Origin: an uncultured Candidatus Saccharibacteria bacterium
GTDB taxonomy: Bacteria > Patescibacteriota > Saccharimonadia > Saccharimonadales > Saccharimonadaceae
Direction: 5' to 3'
Length of the DNA: 32,533 bases
Assembly: GCA_949063825.1 (NCBI GenBank)
Contig: CARSRA010000001.1
Span: 47,013 to 79,545, forward strand
Shown piece after piece: positions 16,741-24,303 of the stretch. The notes under the pieces are model-generated. The model did no database searches, had not been told where the DNA came from, and worked only from the letters and a program-made list of their open reading frames with translations. The stretch's first letter is position 1; every line of letters begins with the position of its first letter. A program made the translations under genes and the position numbers.

Positions 16741-19110
16741 ATGAATAGTAAAGAAGATGAGAGGCGTGCGCGCCTAATCAAGATGCGAGATGAGCGACTA
16801 CCGGACATTAAAAAACAGTTCGAGGAGGCTCAAAAGCGCAATTTTAATGCAAATTTCGCCGAAGGAGGAAAGGATGCCTCGCTAGTACGTAAATCCACTA
16901 AAAACAGTACTAATTCGAGCAAAAGAGTAACTCCAGGTAAGTCGACCAGCAAGCCAAAAGGAGAGGCTCCGACAAGTGGGAATAGTGATTCTACTAAAAC
17001 CATACGTTCAACCGATAAAGCTGCCCGTCTCGCAAGCTCGACCAACAGGGGTCGTAAAACTAGTGTTAGCGCAAAATCCTCATCAAATCAAGATGAAAAT
17101 GTCCTGAATGGCACTAAAACTGGCGCAGGAGCCTCGAAGGCTCAAAATAGCCACGAGAATAATAAAACTGGGAAAAGCGCTTCTAAGGCTTCTAAAAACG
17201 CCACTAACAACATAAATCTGAAGACGAACCGCAAAATTGGTCTCGGTGTTTCAGTGCGCAAGGGAGAAATGGTTCATCACCAGCGAATGCTTTCTCAAGA
17301 CGTTAACGCACAAGCGACGCAGCATATCATCGGTGTTCCGGTTAATAAAAGCCGCTACAATGGTTATAACGGCCAACAAGTCACAAACGCCCAGCTCAAA
17401 TCTGCTCGCCCTAATCCGGATGCGGTGCGTGTTATGCCGATGGGTGGCGTAGGCGAATTTGGGATCGGTAAAAATATGACCGTAATCGAATACAAAGGCG
17501 AAATGATCGTGATTGACATGGGTACGCTTTTTGCAGGATCGGATTATCCAGGGGTGAATTATCTAATTCCAGATATCGAATACCTCGAAAACAATATTGA
17601 CCGCGTCAAAGCTATCTGTTTTACTCATGCCCACCTTGACCATATCGGCGCCTGTCGACATTTGTTACCTAAATTTAAGCAGTTTACGCCGATTTATGCT
17701 ACAGCTTTTACAATTGGAATGATAGAGAAACAGATGTCGGAGTTATCCGAAGTACCAGACCTCAATTATAATGCAGTCGATCCTTTTAAACATGAACAAA
17801 TTAAAGTTGGTCAGTTTTTCTCCGTAGAATTTATCCATAGTCTACACTCTATTCCTGGTAACACTTCAATTGTCGTGCGTACACCTAATGGTGCAATTTA
17901 TCTTTCCGGTGACTGGCGACACGAAGAACGACCAATGGGTATCCAGACCGACTACGAACGAATTGATGAAATCGTAAAAAATGAAGGCATTGCAATGCTC
18001 CTGAATGAATCTACTAATATTGATTCGCCAGGGAGGCACCCGCATTCAGAGTATGATGTCGGCGAGAATATTGGTCGCGTCATGGATCATTACGCTAATG
18101 GTCGAGTGATCGTCAGCTGTTTTTCCAGTCAAATTAAGCGTATCGAATTGGTCCTCAATGAAGCCTCTAAACGTGGACGCAAAGTAGCGTTTGCTGGTTT
18201 TTCGATGATTAATAATATCGAGGTGGCTCTGAAAGCAGGTGTAATCAAAGTCCCCAAGGACACTGTCATGAAAATGGAAGATATCGTAAAACTTCCGGAT
18301 GACAAAGTTACCATTGTTTGTACTGGTAGTCAAGGCGAGCTAAATGCCGTGTTGAATCGTATGGCTACGGGCGCGCATAAATACATCAAGATCAAGCCAA
18401 GTGATGTAATAGTTTTCTCGAGTAACCCAATCCCAGGCAACGAACCGCACGTAGTGAATACAGTGGACGGATTGCTACGCGAGGGGGCCGGCGTAATTCA
18501 AAACGGCAAGGGCCATATTACGAATTTGGGTCCGCTCCATCTGTCTGGACATGCATACTACGAGGATCACGTCGAATTTGTGACGCGCCTAAACCCTAAG
18601 AATTACGTACCATACCACGGTGAATTTTATATGCTCGAGCATAGCGCTGAGATGGCTGAAAATGTTGTCGGGATTAATAAAGATCACATCCTGGTAGTTG
18701 ATGATGGCGATGTAGTAGAATTGATGCCAGATCAAACTATTCACAAATGCGGACGCATTACGGTTGGCAATAAACTGTTTGATGATGCTGATATGCCAGT
18801 GCACGAAGCGGTCGTCAAGGATCGTATCCATATCTCACGCGAAGGGATTTTCGTGATCGTTCTCACGCTCAGCAAAAAGAATAATCGTTTAATTAAAACG
18901 CCGGATATTGTTTCGCGTGCTTTTATCTATCTAGATAATTCAGAAGAATTAGTAGCTAAAATCCGTCATTATCTCCGCGTGCGCACCGAGAAAGTTACAG
19001 GGGACGACATAAAATCACTCAAAGAGGAAATCAAGGAAGACGTCAGTCACATTCTTTATGATGCTACTGGACATACGCCGATCGTAATCCCGGTTATCAA
19101 TCGAGTATAG
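16741..19110 (+). CDS. rnj: Ribonuclease J with long disordered N-terminal extension
   Basis: A 789-residue metallo-beta-lactamase/beta-CASP ribonuclease involved in mRNA decay and rRNA maturation. The catalytic part begins near residue 228 (VMPMGGVGEFGIGKNM) and carries the zinc motif FTHAHLDHIGA (HxHxDH, about residues 293-303), LSGDWRHEERP and the beta-CASP segments SCFSSQ, IVCTGSQGELNAVLNRM and YVPYHGEFYMLEH. Typical RNase J is about 550-560 residues; here about 225 residues are added at the N-terminus, rich in Ser, Lys, Asn, Thr and Gly and without predicted fold. That tail could bind RNA or partners. Start is set by the promoter and ribosome-binding site. Confidence 0.93.
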   Translation: MNSKEDERRARLIKMRDERLPDIKKQFEEAQKRNFNANFAEGGKDASLVRKSTKNSTNSSKRVTPGKSTSKPKGEAPTSGNSDSTKTIRSTDKAARLASSTNRGRKTSVSAKSSSNQDENVLNGTKTGAGASKAQNSHENNKTGKSASKASKNATNNINLKTNRKIGLGVSVRKGEMVHHQRMLSQDVNAQATQHIIGVPVNKSRYNGYNGQQVTNAQLKSARPNPDAVRVMPMGGVGEFGIGKNMTVIEYKGEMIVIDMGTLFAGSDYPGVNYLIPDIEYLENNIDRVKAICFTHAHLDHIGACRHLLPKFKQFTPIYATAFTIGMIEKQMSELSEVPDLNYNAVDPFKHEQIKVGQFFSVEFIHSLHSIPGNTSIVVRTPNGAIYLSGDWRHEERPMGIQTDYERIDEIVKNEGIAMLLNESTNIDSPGRHPHSEYDVGENIGRVMDHYANGRVIVSCFSSQIKRIELVLNEASKRGRKVAFAGFSMINNIEVALKAGVIKVPKDTVMKMEDIVKLPDDKVTIVCTGSQGELNAVLNRMATGAHKYIKIKPSDVIVFSSNPIPGNEPHVVNTVDGLLREGAGVIQNGKGHITNLGPLHLSGHAYYEDHVEFVTRLNPKNYVPYHGEFYMLEHSAEMAENVVGINKDHILVVDDGDVVELMPDQTIHKCGRITVGNKLFDDADMPVHEAVVKDRIHISREGIFVIVLTLSKKNNRLIKTPDIVSRAFIYLDNSEELVAKIRHYLRVRTEKVTGDDIKSLKEEIKEDVSHILYDATGHTPIVIPVINRV

Positions 19111-19184
19111 AAATACGTCACCAGAGGTATTTTATCGTATCTGTTGGCATGCAGATACCAGGTCTCGCAAGCTGAGCCTTGTAG

Positions 19185-19213
19185 TTGATTTTTTGAGTAA
19201 AGTGTGATATAAT
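19185..19213 (+). promoter_or_regulatory. Promoter TTGATT-17-TATAAT
   Basis: TTGATT (19185-19190) and TATAAT (19208-19213) are 17 nt apart. The preceding 19111-19184 holds a 7-bp hairpin (GTATCTG...CAGATAC, 19138-19159) and no gene. Confidence 0.8.
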
Positions 19214-19219
19214 GAAAAG

Positions 19220-19297
19220 ATGGGCCCGCAAATCTACTGCGGGAGCAATTTAAGTTTTTTCTCCGTACATAAAGGGAGGTGTTTTTATGGAGAATAG
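19220..19297 (+). CDS. Possible leaderless leader peptide (25 codons) overlapping the next gene
   Basis: ATG at 19220 lies exactly 6 nt after TATAAT, the same spacing as the leaderless genes here. The frame MGPQIYCGSNLSFFSVHKGR and five further codons ends at TAG 19295-19297, 8 nt inside the downstream gene in another frame. It covers the CCCGCA/TGCGGG hairpin and the ribosome-binding site of that gene. This would allow translational coupling or attenuation. It is supported only by position, so it may be chance. Confidence 0.35.
   Translation: MGPQIYCGSNLSFFSVHKGRCFYGE
19225..19256 (+). promoter_or_regulatory. Leader hairpin, possible attenuator
   Basis: CCCGCA (19225-19230) pairs with TGCGGG (19238-19243) around a 7-nt loop. 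A run of six T follows at 19255-19260 after a 12-nt gap. The gap is long for an intrinsic terminator, so an attenuator role is tentative. Confidence 0.35.
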
Positions 19298-19958
19298 AGA
19301 ATTTTTAAAAATCATGTCATATCAGAGGCTACTCAACAGAATCATCGGCGGGGTAAGAAGCAAAGCCTCTACGATCAAAGAGCTGCATAAAAGCAAGGAT
19401 GGCGCGATTCGGATTACTATCGTACCGCTCTCAGAATCGGCAGATATGTGGCTGGGCGGCGGCATTAGTGATTTTGGCGAGCATCCGGAAGATATCTGCG
19501 AAAGGGAATTTGTAATGAAATTGTTCCCAAACGGATCACATACCATGCAGTACATCAACGAAGGTGGATATTCCGAGTCGGTAGATTGTTATTCCTACTC
19601 CACGCTTAAGATCGCCTACTTATCCTGGCGGCGTAAGTTTGATAATTGGGTAGAGAAGAATAATATATCTGAAGAGAGAGCTAATCATGAATTCCGGAAA
19701 CAAGTATTATGTCTTGTGCCGGAAAACGGTTATACCATAGATAGGGGCGCAGTTCTCGCAACCCTGAATCTAAATGACCAGCCATTTATACGACTCTACG
19801 TATCGGTTTCAGGGGCACAGACCGGAAAGGTTGACGAAGAATGCGCATTGGCCGGCCTACTCAGCGGTCAAAAGTTGCTTGAGGAGGTAAACGCAAATTT
19901 TCCCAACTTGGACGAGCATGCCGGATTCAGCTTTGTACCGGATTTTGTCGTGATGTAG
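19287..19958 (+). CDS. Hypothetical soluble protein with complete transcription unit
   Basis: I do not recognise this 223-residue protein. It has no signal peptide or membrane helix. The N-terminal 45 residues are helical and basic; the middle has a Gly/Ser-rich stretch (MWLGGGISDFGEHP) and aromatic residues; the C-terminal part is mixed alpha/beta. Start ATG is set by a strong Shine-Dalgarno sequence (AAGGGAGGTG, 19272-19281). The unit is self-contained: a strong promoter, a roughly 70-nt leader with hairpin and possible leader ORF, and a very strong terminator. Such architecture is unlike the leaderless housekeeping genes around it and suggests an accessory, regulated gene. Confidence 0.65.
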   Translation: MENREFLKIMSYQRLLNRIIGGVRSKASTIKELHKSKDGAIRITIVPLSESADMWLGGGISDFGEHPEDICEREFVMKLFPNGSHTMQYINEGGYSESVDCYSYSTLKIAYLSWRRKFDNWVEKNNISEERANHEFRKQVLCLVPENGYTIDRGAVLATLNLNDQPFIRLYVSVSGAQTGKVDEECALAGLLSGQKLLEEVNANFPNLDEHAGFSFVPDFVVM

Positions 19959-19961
19959 GAA

Positions 19962-19975
19962 TCACCCGCGGGTGA
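19962..19975. repeat. Perfect 14-bp palindrome
   Basis: TCACCCGCGGGTGA is its own reverse complement and lies 4 nt after the stop of the gene at 19287-19958. It may add to termination or serve as a protein-binding site. Confidence 0.6.
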
Positions 19976-19977
19976 GT

Positions 19978-20003
19978 GGCCCGGATCAGCAATGATCCGG
20001 GCC
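19978..20003 (+). terminator. Strong hairpin terminator with GCAA tetraloop
   Basis: An 11-bp perfect stem, GGCCCGGATCA paired with TGATCCGGGCC, closes a 4-nt GCAA loop (GNRA type). The T-run after it is weak (TTATT), but the stem is the strongest in the window. Confidence 0.8.
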
Positions 20004-20042
20004 TTATTCACCTGTTTAAATTGCATGACTCTTGTTCTTCCT

Positions 20043-20246
20043 CTACCCCTCCCGTGTAACGCAGCGGATGGCGAAGCCTAGACCGCGGCGGTTATTACCT
20101 TGTGTTAATATATTGGTTGGGAGTGTCCCTAGGTGATGTGCATTTATCTCTGAGGCAACTGCACTAAGCCACCAGTGGCCACCTGTTAGATAAGCTAAGA
20201 TATAGCCATCCGAGCGATAATATTGTCCCGTCCGGAGAAAGTTGAA
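20043..20246 (-). pseudogene. Class 1 lectin-fold cassette A, C-terminal fragment without start
   Basis: Promoterless 68-codon fragment. It reads FNFLRTGQYYRSDG..., has a WW pair at codons 25-26, and ends GLGFAIRCVTREG-stop. The layout (aromatic/Gly core, RC near the end) resembles the C-type-lectin-like domain at the C-terminus of secreted CPR surface proteins. Homology to cassettes C and D starts abruptly at codon 1 and ends just past the stop. About 20 nt at the 5' end and about 40 nt at the 3' end are near-identical among the three while the middle is diverged. It sits head-to-tail after cassette B on the same strand. Confidence 0.72.
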
Positions 20247-20259
20247 ACTACTATCTACC

Positions 20260-20559
20260 CTACTTCGCGGTGCAGCGTAGGGGTCGACCGTAGCCACGAA
20301 GGCCGTAGTACTGCGGATTGACAAAGCTGCTACCGAAGTACAGGAGGTAGGCATTCGACGAATCGTCCGCAGTACGAAACCAGAAGTACCCGTACGTAGT
20401 CGCACTGTTCAGCGAGCCCGAAGTATTATAGTAGCCAGTGTAGGCAAAGTTGAGGGGAGCACTCCGGAGCTTGGTAGAGCCAGCACTACTACTCGTAATA
20501 CCATAGGTAGTAGTGATGAGGGTAACGTAGTTGTCTTTGGTGGAATAGCAGCCTCTCAA
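20260..20559 (-). pseudogene. Class 2 lectin-fold cassette B with hypervariable codons
   Basis: An open frame of about 99 codons from a TTG near 20559, but with no promoter or ribosome-binding site. It reads STKDNYVTLITTTYGI, then LNFAYTGYYN, FWFRTADDSSNAY, LYFGSSFVNPQ, and ends RGYGRPLRCTAK-stop. This matches the C-terminal C-type-lectin-like domain of exported CPR proteins, truncated at what should be a GWRLPT-like motif. Compared with cassette E, in the last 47 codons 14 codons change amino acid and 12 of those keep the third base; the other codons are nearly identical. That is the mark of adenine-directed retroelement mutagenesis of AAY codons. Confidence 0.75.
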
Positions 20560-20764
20560 CTTTCTCCGGACGGGTGAATACTTCTATAAGGATGGTTACA
20601 TTACGAGTCGTATTGGGCATGGTAGTTGGTGGTCAAATAGTAGTAGGTCAACTGCATCCACGTATGCTCTAACTACGCAGGAATTCTTCGTCGAGCCTCA
20701 GAATCCTTGGTATCTCGACCGCGGACGTGGCTTCGCCATTCGCTGCGTTACACGGGAGGGGTAG
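20555..20764 (+). pseudogene. Class 1 lectin-fold cassette C, C-terminal fragment without start
   Basis: A 70-codon fragment that begins LNFLRTGEYFYKDG, has the WW pair at codons 25-26, and ends RGRGFAIRCVTREG-stop. It lies head-to-head with cassette B and inverted relative to cassette A, so A and C form an inverted repeat at both conserved ends. No start codon, ribosome-binding site or promoter is present. Its stop is 18 nt from the 3' end of the convergent DsbA-like gene. Confidence 0.72.
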
Positions 20765-20781
20765 AGGGGATTCTCACTTGT

Positions 20782-21477
20782 CTACTTCGCTAGCTTCGCA
20801 TCAACCTTCTCACGAATCTTATTGATCAGTTCAGGTCGAGTCTTAACTTCTTGCTGTGAGATCAATTCACCGTCGAACATGATATATGGAGTCCACTGAA
20901 CCTTATCCTGCTCCGCTAGCTTATCATCAAAAGCAATCTTCTTTGATACGGCGTCACTTTCCATGTCAGCACGGAATTTTTCGAGATCGCCCTTATCCTT
21001 ACTGGCTTTCTTAAAATATTCTTCAAACTGTTCCTGGCGTTTTTCGGCACTCGAACCAGCCCAATCATCCTGCTTATCGTAAAGCAATTCTTTGAATTCT
21101 TCCCAATAACCCTGATTTGCGGCCGCTAATGCTGCTGCGGCTGCTGCTCGACCATTTTGATGATATGACATGATCATTACTCGGTAAATCACCGCCAATT
21201 TGCCGTCATATTCATCAATCAACTCATTCAAATCCGGTACTAGACTGGCACAGTTGTTACATTGATAATCGGTATAAACGACTAATTTTGCCGGAGCGTT
21301 AATATCTCCGCTGATGGTCTCCTCGAAGCCGCCACTCTGATCATCCGCCGAAATGATCGTAGTCGTATCATAACTAGAAAATGTGTAATTTTTCTGATTT
21401 AAAAGCTGTGTTGCTACGACTAGCCCAATGAAGACCGCAACCAAACCTACTACAATCCATTTCGTTGATTTATTCAT
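20782..21477 (-). CDS. Membrane-anchored DsbA-like thioredoxin-fold protein
   Basis: A 231-residue protein with an N-terminal signal anchor (WIVVGLVAVFIGLVVATQLL, about residues 7-26) and a thioredoxin-4/DsbA-like domain. The redox site is CNNC in YTDYQCNNCASLVP (about residue 73-76). An alanine-rich helix (GRAAAAAALAAANQGYWEEF) belongs to the inserted helical domain, and QWTPYIMFDGE supplies the cis-proline loop as TPY. It probably forms or isomerises disulfides outside the membrane. AGGAG at 21482-21486 is the ribosome-binding site. Its -10 box overlaps that of the divergent CBS gene. Its 3' end abuts the lectin cassettes. Confidence 0.88.
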   Translation of the reverse strand: MNKSTKWIVVGLVAVFIGLVVATQLLNQKNYTFSSYDTTTIISADDQSGGFEETISGDINAPAKLVVYTDYQCNNCASLVPDLNELIDEYDGKLAVIYRVMIMSYHQNGRAAAAAALAAANQGYWEEFKELLYDKQDDWAGSSAEKRQEQFEEYFKKASKDKGDLEKFRADMESDAVSKKIAFDDKLAEQDKVQWTPYIMFDGELISQQEVKTRPELINKIREKVDAKLAK

Positions 21478-21503
21478 AAAACTCCTAATTATTACTCTCC
21501 TCG

Positions 21504-21516
21504 TGCTATAATTATA
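21504..21516. promoter_or_regulatory. Overlapping divergent -10 boxes
   Basis: On the plus strand, TGCTATAAT (21504-21512) is an extended -10 ending 8 nt before the CBS gene ATG at 21521. On the minus strand, TATAAT at 21511-21516 serves the DsbA-like gene, giving a leader of about 30 nt with AGGAG. The two boxes share 2 bp, so simultaneous open complexes are unlikely and the genes may compete. Confidence 0.65.
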
Positions 21517-21520
21517 TCAT

Positions 21521-22456
21521 ATGAGCGAGGTGAAAAATTCAGATTTTGGGGCTAAACTTATGAAAGTTTGGCAACGGATCCGTAAAGTAGCTAAGAAGGC
21601 TAAAAATAGCACTCTAAGAGGTTTTACGCGCTGGATTGACCCAAAATTACAGCCTTACCGCGCAAAATCTACTGGTTTAGGCCCACAAACGCCCGCCCAG
21701 AACGCCTCAGGAGCGATCGATAATACCAAGACGGGTAGGACCACGAATATTGAAAAACATGCGCCAGAAGCCCCAAAAACACCATTGGTGGCAAAATCAG
21801 TCACAGCCACCCCCCAAAATGCCTCTGAAAATCTCAAAAGTAATTCTGATATTCCACACTCTAGAGAGGAATTTCTGGAAATTTTGCATAATATTCCGCT
21901 GGCGGTCTTTTCGACCAGTCAACGTAAACAATTTGAGGCTATTTTAAACCTTGATTTCACTCCCGTGACCGACTTAATGCTACCCAAAAACAATATTATA
22001 TATGTTGATCAGAACGAAATTCTCGGTCCGCTCACTCTAGACCGGCTATTTCGCTCTGGCATGAAACATTTCCCGGTCACAAATGCGGGGAATCAAATTA
22101 TCGGCTGTATTCATACTGCCCGCCTCAATAGTCTTGATATTAAGCAGAGCAGTAAGGCTCGTGATATTCTCGACCCAAACGTCTACTACGTGCGTGAGGA
22201 TTACACCCTAGAACAAGCCCTAGAAGTATTCTTGAGAACTGAGGGCTATTTTTTGCTAGTAGTTGATAAATACGGCAAAATAGTTGGAATCTTGAATTTT
22301 ACTGATTTAACCAGCTTTTTATTCGGTAAACTCAAAAATGACGGTTTTTTACACGATGACGATCGTCTTGCAGTAGCAAAACGCCATATCGAAGACGTGA
22401 CTACCCTTAAAATCAAATCTAGGAGAGCAAGCGCGGAAAGGACCTATCGTGGCTAA
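21521..22456 (+). CDS. CBS-domain-pair protein
   Basis: A 311-residue cytoplasmic protein. The N-terminal about 110 residues are basic, then Pro/Ala/Thr-rich and probably disordered. A CBS pair follows (about residues 145-275): VTDLMLPKNNIIYVDQNEIL ... GMKHFPVTNAGNQIIGCIHT and ILDPNVYYVREDYTLEQALE ... YFLLVVDKYGKIVGILNFTDL. It resembles the CBS part of CorC/HlyC-type proteins but lacks their membrane domain. CBS pairs usually bind adenine nucleotides; the partner is unknown. Its stop overlaps the radA GTG start by 8 nt, so it is coupled to the repair operon. Confidence 0.82.
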   Translation: MSEVKNSDFGAKLMKVWQRIRKVAKKAKNSTLRGFTRWIDPKLQPYRAKSTGLGPQTPAQNASGAIDNTKTGRTTNIEKHAPEAPKTPLVAKSVTATPQNASENLKSNSDIPHSREEFLEILHNIPLAVFSTSQRKQFEAILNLDFTPVTDLMLPKNNIIYVDQNEILGPLTLDRLFRSGMKHFPVTNAGNQIIGCIHTARLNSLDIKQSSKARDILDPNVYYVREDYTLEQALEVFLRTEGYFLLVVDKYGKIVGILNFTDLTSFLFGKLKNDGFLHDDDRLAVAKRHIEDVTTLKIKSRRASAERTYRG

Positions 22457-23807
22457 ACGTCACGCTTCGTTCGTTTGTCAGCAATGTGGCGCAGTGACAT
22501 ATAACTGGACTGGGAAATGTCAGGCCTGTGGAGCCTGGAATTCTCTGATCGAACAATTTGACGATTCCGTGCGCGATGAAAAATCAGCCGTATCTAAAGG
22601 CTTAGTTTCTGGTCGCCAATTAGATTATGTTTCGATCAAGGATCTCGAAGCTACTAACGACCGCCGAAGACTCAAGACTGGCTTCTCGGAGCTAGATTTA
22701 GTGCTCGGCGGAGGTATTTTGCAGGGGTCAGTTTCACTTTTAGCTGGACAGCCCGGGATCGGAAAGTCGACCCTATTAATGCAGATTTGTACGGAAATTG
22801 CCAAGAATCACAAAGTATTATATATATCCGGCGAGGAATCAGCTGGTCAAGTCAAGTTACGTGCGATGCGTCTCGGTGCTGACTCCGATAATTTAAAGTT
22901 TGCGAGTAGTACCTCGGCTAACGATATCGCCCAAACCATTGATAGTGGGGATTTCGAATTGGTAATCGTCGATTCGATCCAAACTATGACTTTGGCCGAG
23001 ATTGCTTCGGCGCCAGGTGGGATTTCGCAAGTCACCAATTGCGGAAACTTACTAATCCGTGCTGCAAAACGTTCGGATACATCGGTGATCATTGTCGGCC
23101 ATGTCACAAAAGAGGGGACTTTGGCTGGGCCAAAAGTGCTCGAGCATCTAGTTGACGTAGTTCTTAATTTTGAGGGTGATCGTTATGGTGGATTCAAAAT
23201 CATTCGCGCCGTCAAAAATCGCTTTGGCTCCACTTCTGAAGCCGCCATCTTTGAAATGAACGAGCGTGGACTTGAGGAGGTCGAAAATCCCTCTGCAGTA
23301 TTACTAGCCGAACGTCAAAATACCGATGGCTCGATCATCCTCGCTACACTCGAAGGTTCTAGGCCGATCTTAGTTGAAATACAGGCCCTTGTCACCGCAA
23401 CCAATTTTGGCTATCCAAAACGTACCAGCTCGGGTTTCGACTTAAATCGTCTTAATCTCTTGATTGCAGTAGTTGAAAAACGCACCAAGCTGAAGCTAAA
23501 TGACAAAGATGTATTCGTAAATGTGGTCGGAGGTCTCAAGATTCGTGATTCGGCGGCTGATTTGGCAATTTGCCTCGCGATCGCATCGGCAGTAGCAGGT
23601 CGCAAGCTTGCCGAAGATTTCGTAGTTTTCGGCGAAGTGGGCTTGGGCGGCGAAGTTCGCTCTGTCTACCGACCAGATCAACGGATCGCTGAAGCCAAAA
23701 AGCTTGGGTTTGCGCATGCTATTGCTCCGGGCACCGTCAAAGACCCATTCGTTGTACCAGTGCGAGATTTACGTCAAACCCTAATTGAATATGTTAATGA
23801 AAAATAA
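22449..23807 (+). CDS. radA: DNA repair protein RadA (Sms)
   Basis: A 452-residue RecA-like branch-migration helicase/ATPase acting in recombination and natural transformation. It has the N-terminal zinc finger (FVCQQCGAVTYNWTGKC then QACGAW), Walker A GQPGIGKSTLLMQ near residue 100, Walker B LVIVDSIQTM, the RadA-specific AVKNRFGSTSEAAIFEM near residue 255, and a C-terminal Lon-protease-like domain (VFGEVGLGGEVRSV). The start is GTG at 22449, giving MAKRHASFVC and an 8-nt overlap with the CBS gene. ruvC overlaps its 3' end. Confidence 0.96.
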   Translation: MAKRHASFVCQQCGAVTYNWTGKCQACGAWNSLIEQFDDSVRDEKSAVSKGLVSGRQLDYVSIKDLEATNDRRRLKTGFSELDLVLGGGILQGSVSLLAGQPGIGKSTLLMQICTEIAKNHKVLYISGEESAGQVKLRAMRLGADSDNLKFASSTSANDIAQTIDSGDFELVIVDSIQTMTLAEIASAPGGISQVTNCGNLLIRAAKRSDTSVIIVGHVTKEGTLAGPKVLEHLVDVVLNFEGDRYGGFKIIRAVKNRFGSTSEAAIFEMNERGLEEVENPSAVLLAERQNTDGSIILATLEGSRPILVEIQALVTATNFGYPKRTSSGFDLNRLNLLIAVVEKRTKLKLNDKDVFVNVVGGLKIRDSAADLAICLAIASAVAGRKLAEDFVVFGEVGLGGEVRSVYRPDQRIAEAKKLGFAHAIAPGTVKDPFVVPVRDLRQTLIEYVNEK

Positions 23808-24282
23808 ACGCATTCTTGGCATCGATCCAGGCACCGGGATTTGCGGCTTTGGCGTCATCGAAGGATCCCGAGCGATAGATTACGGAGTGATTTCCACACC
23901 GCCACATACTCCGTTGCCCGAACGATTATTAGACATATACGACTCACTCCATGAAATAATCTCCCAAAACCATCCAGCAGTCATGGCGATCGAGAAACTC
24001 TTTTTTAAGCAAAATATCACCACTGGGATATCGGTAGCTGAGGCGCGCGGGGTCTGCCTCTTGGTTGCGAAACAATGCAATCTACCGATTTTCGAATACG
24101 CTCCAAATCAAATCAAGAGCGCCATTTGCGGTTACGGCCAAGCCCATAAGCCCCAAATTCAAGAAATGGTACGGAGACATTTAGGGCTAAAATCCGTACC
24201 TCAACCCGACGACGCTGCCGACGCCCTAGCCGTCGCCATCGTGCACTCGTTTGTGGCCAAAGACAGCGTAAGTGTGGTATAA
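23797..24282 (+). CDS. ruvC: Holliday junction resolvase RuvC
   Basis: A 161-residue RNase H-fold endonuclease that cuts Holliday junctions. The acidic catalytic residues are visible: ILGIDPGTGICGFGV (first Asp, residue 10), MAIEKLFFKQN (Glu near residue 66) and QPDDAADALAVAIVH (Asp pair near the C-terminus). ATG at 23797 overlaps the radA stop by 11 nt and gives the usual short N-terminus; an upstream TTG at 23785 is less likely. RuvA is 460 nt downstream, separated by an anchored protein; RuvB is not in the window. Confidence 0.94.
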   Translation: MKNKRILGIDPGTGICGFGVIEGSRAIDYGVISTPPHTPLPERLLDIYDSLHEIISQNHPAVMAIEKLFFKQNITTGISVAEARGVCLLVAKQCNLPIFEYAPNQIKSAICGYGQAHKPQIQEMVRRHLGLKSVPQPDDAADALAVAIVHSFVAKDSVSVV

Positions 24283-24283
24283 T
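24278..24283 (+). promoter_or_regulatory. -10 box (TATAAT) overlapping the ruvC stop
   Basis: TATAAT overlaps the ruvC stop codon and would start a short leader with an AGGAGTAGG ribosome-binding site (24294-24302) in front of the ATG at 24304. Confidence 0.5.
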
Positions 24284-24303
24284 AATTAAAAATAGGAGTA
24301 GGA

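Noticed and set aside
20043..20764. CRISPR array or insertion sequence
   Set aside because: There are no regularly spaced short repeats and no transposase; the repeated parts are lectin-domain coding fragments.
23785..23796. Longer RuvC start at TTG 23785
   Set aside because: ATG at 23797 gives the usual RuvC N-terminus with the first catalytic Asp near residue 10; the extra residues are translated from the end of radA.
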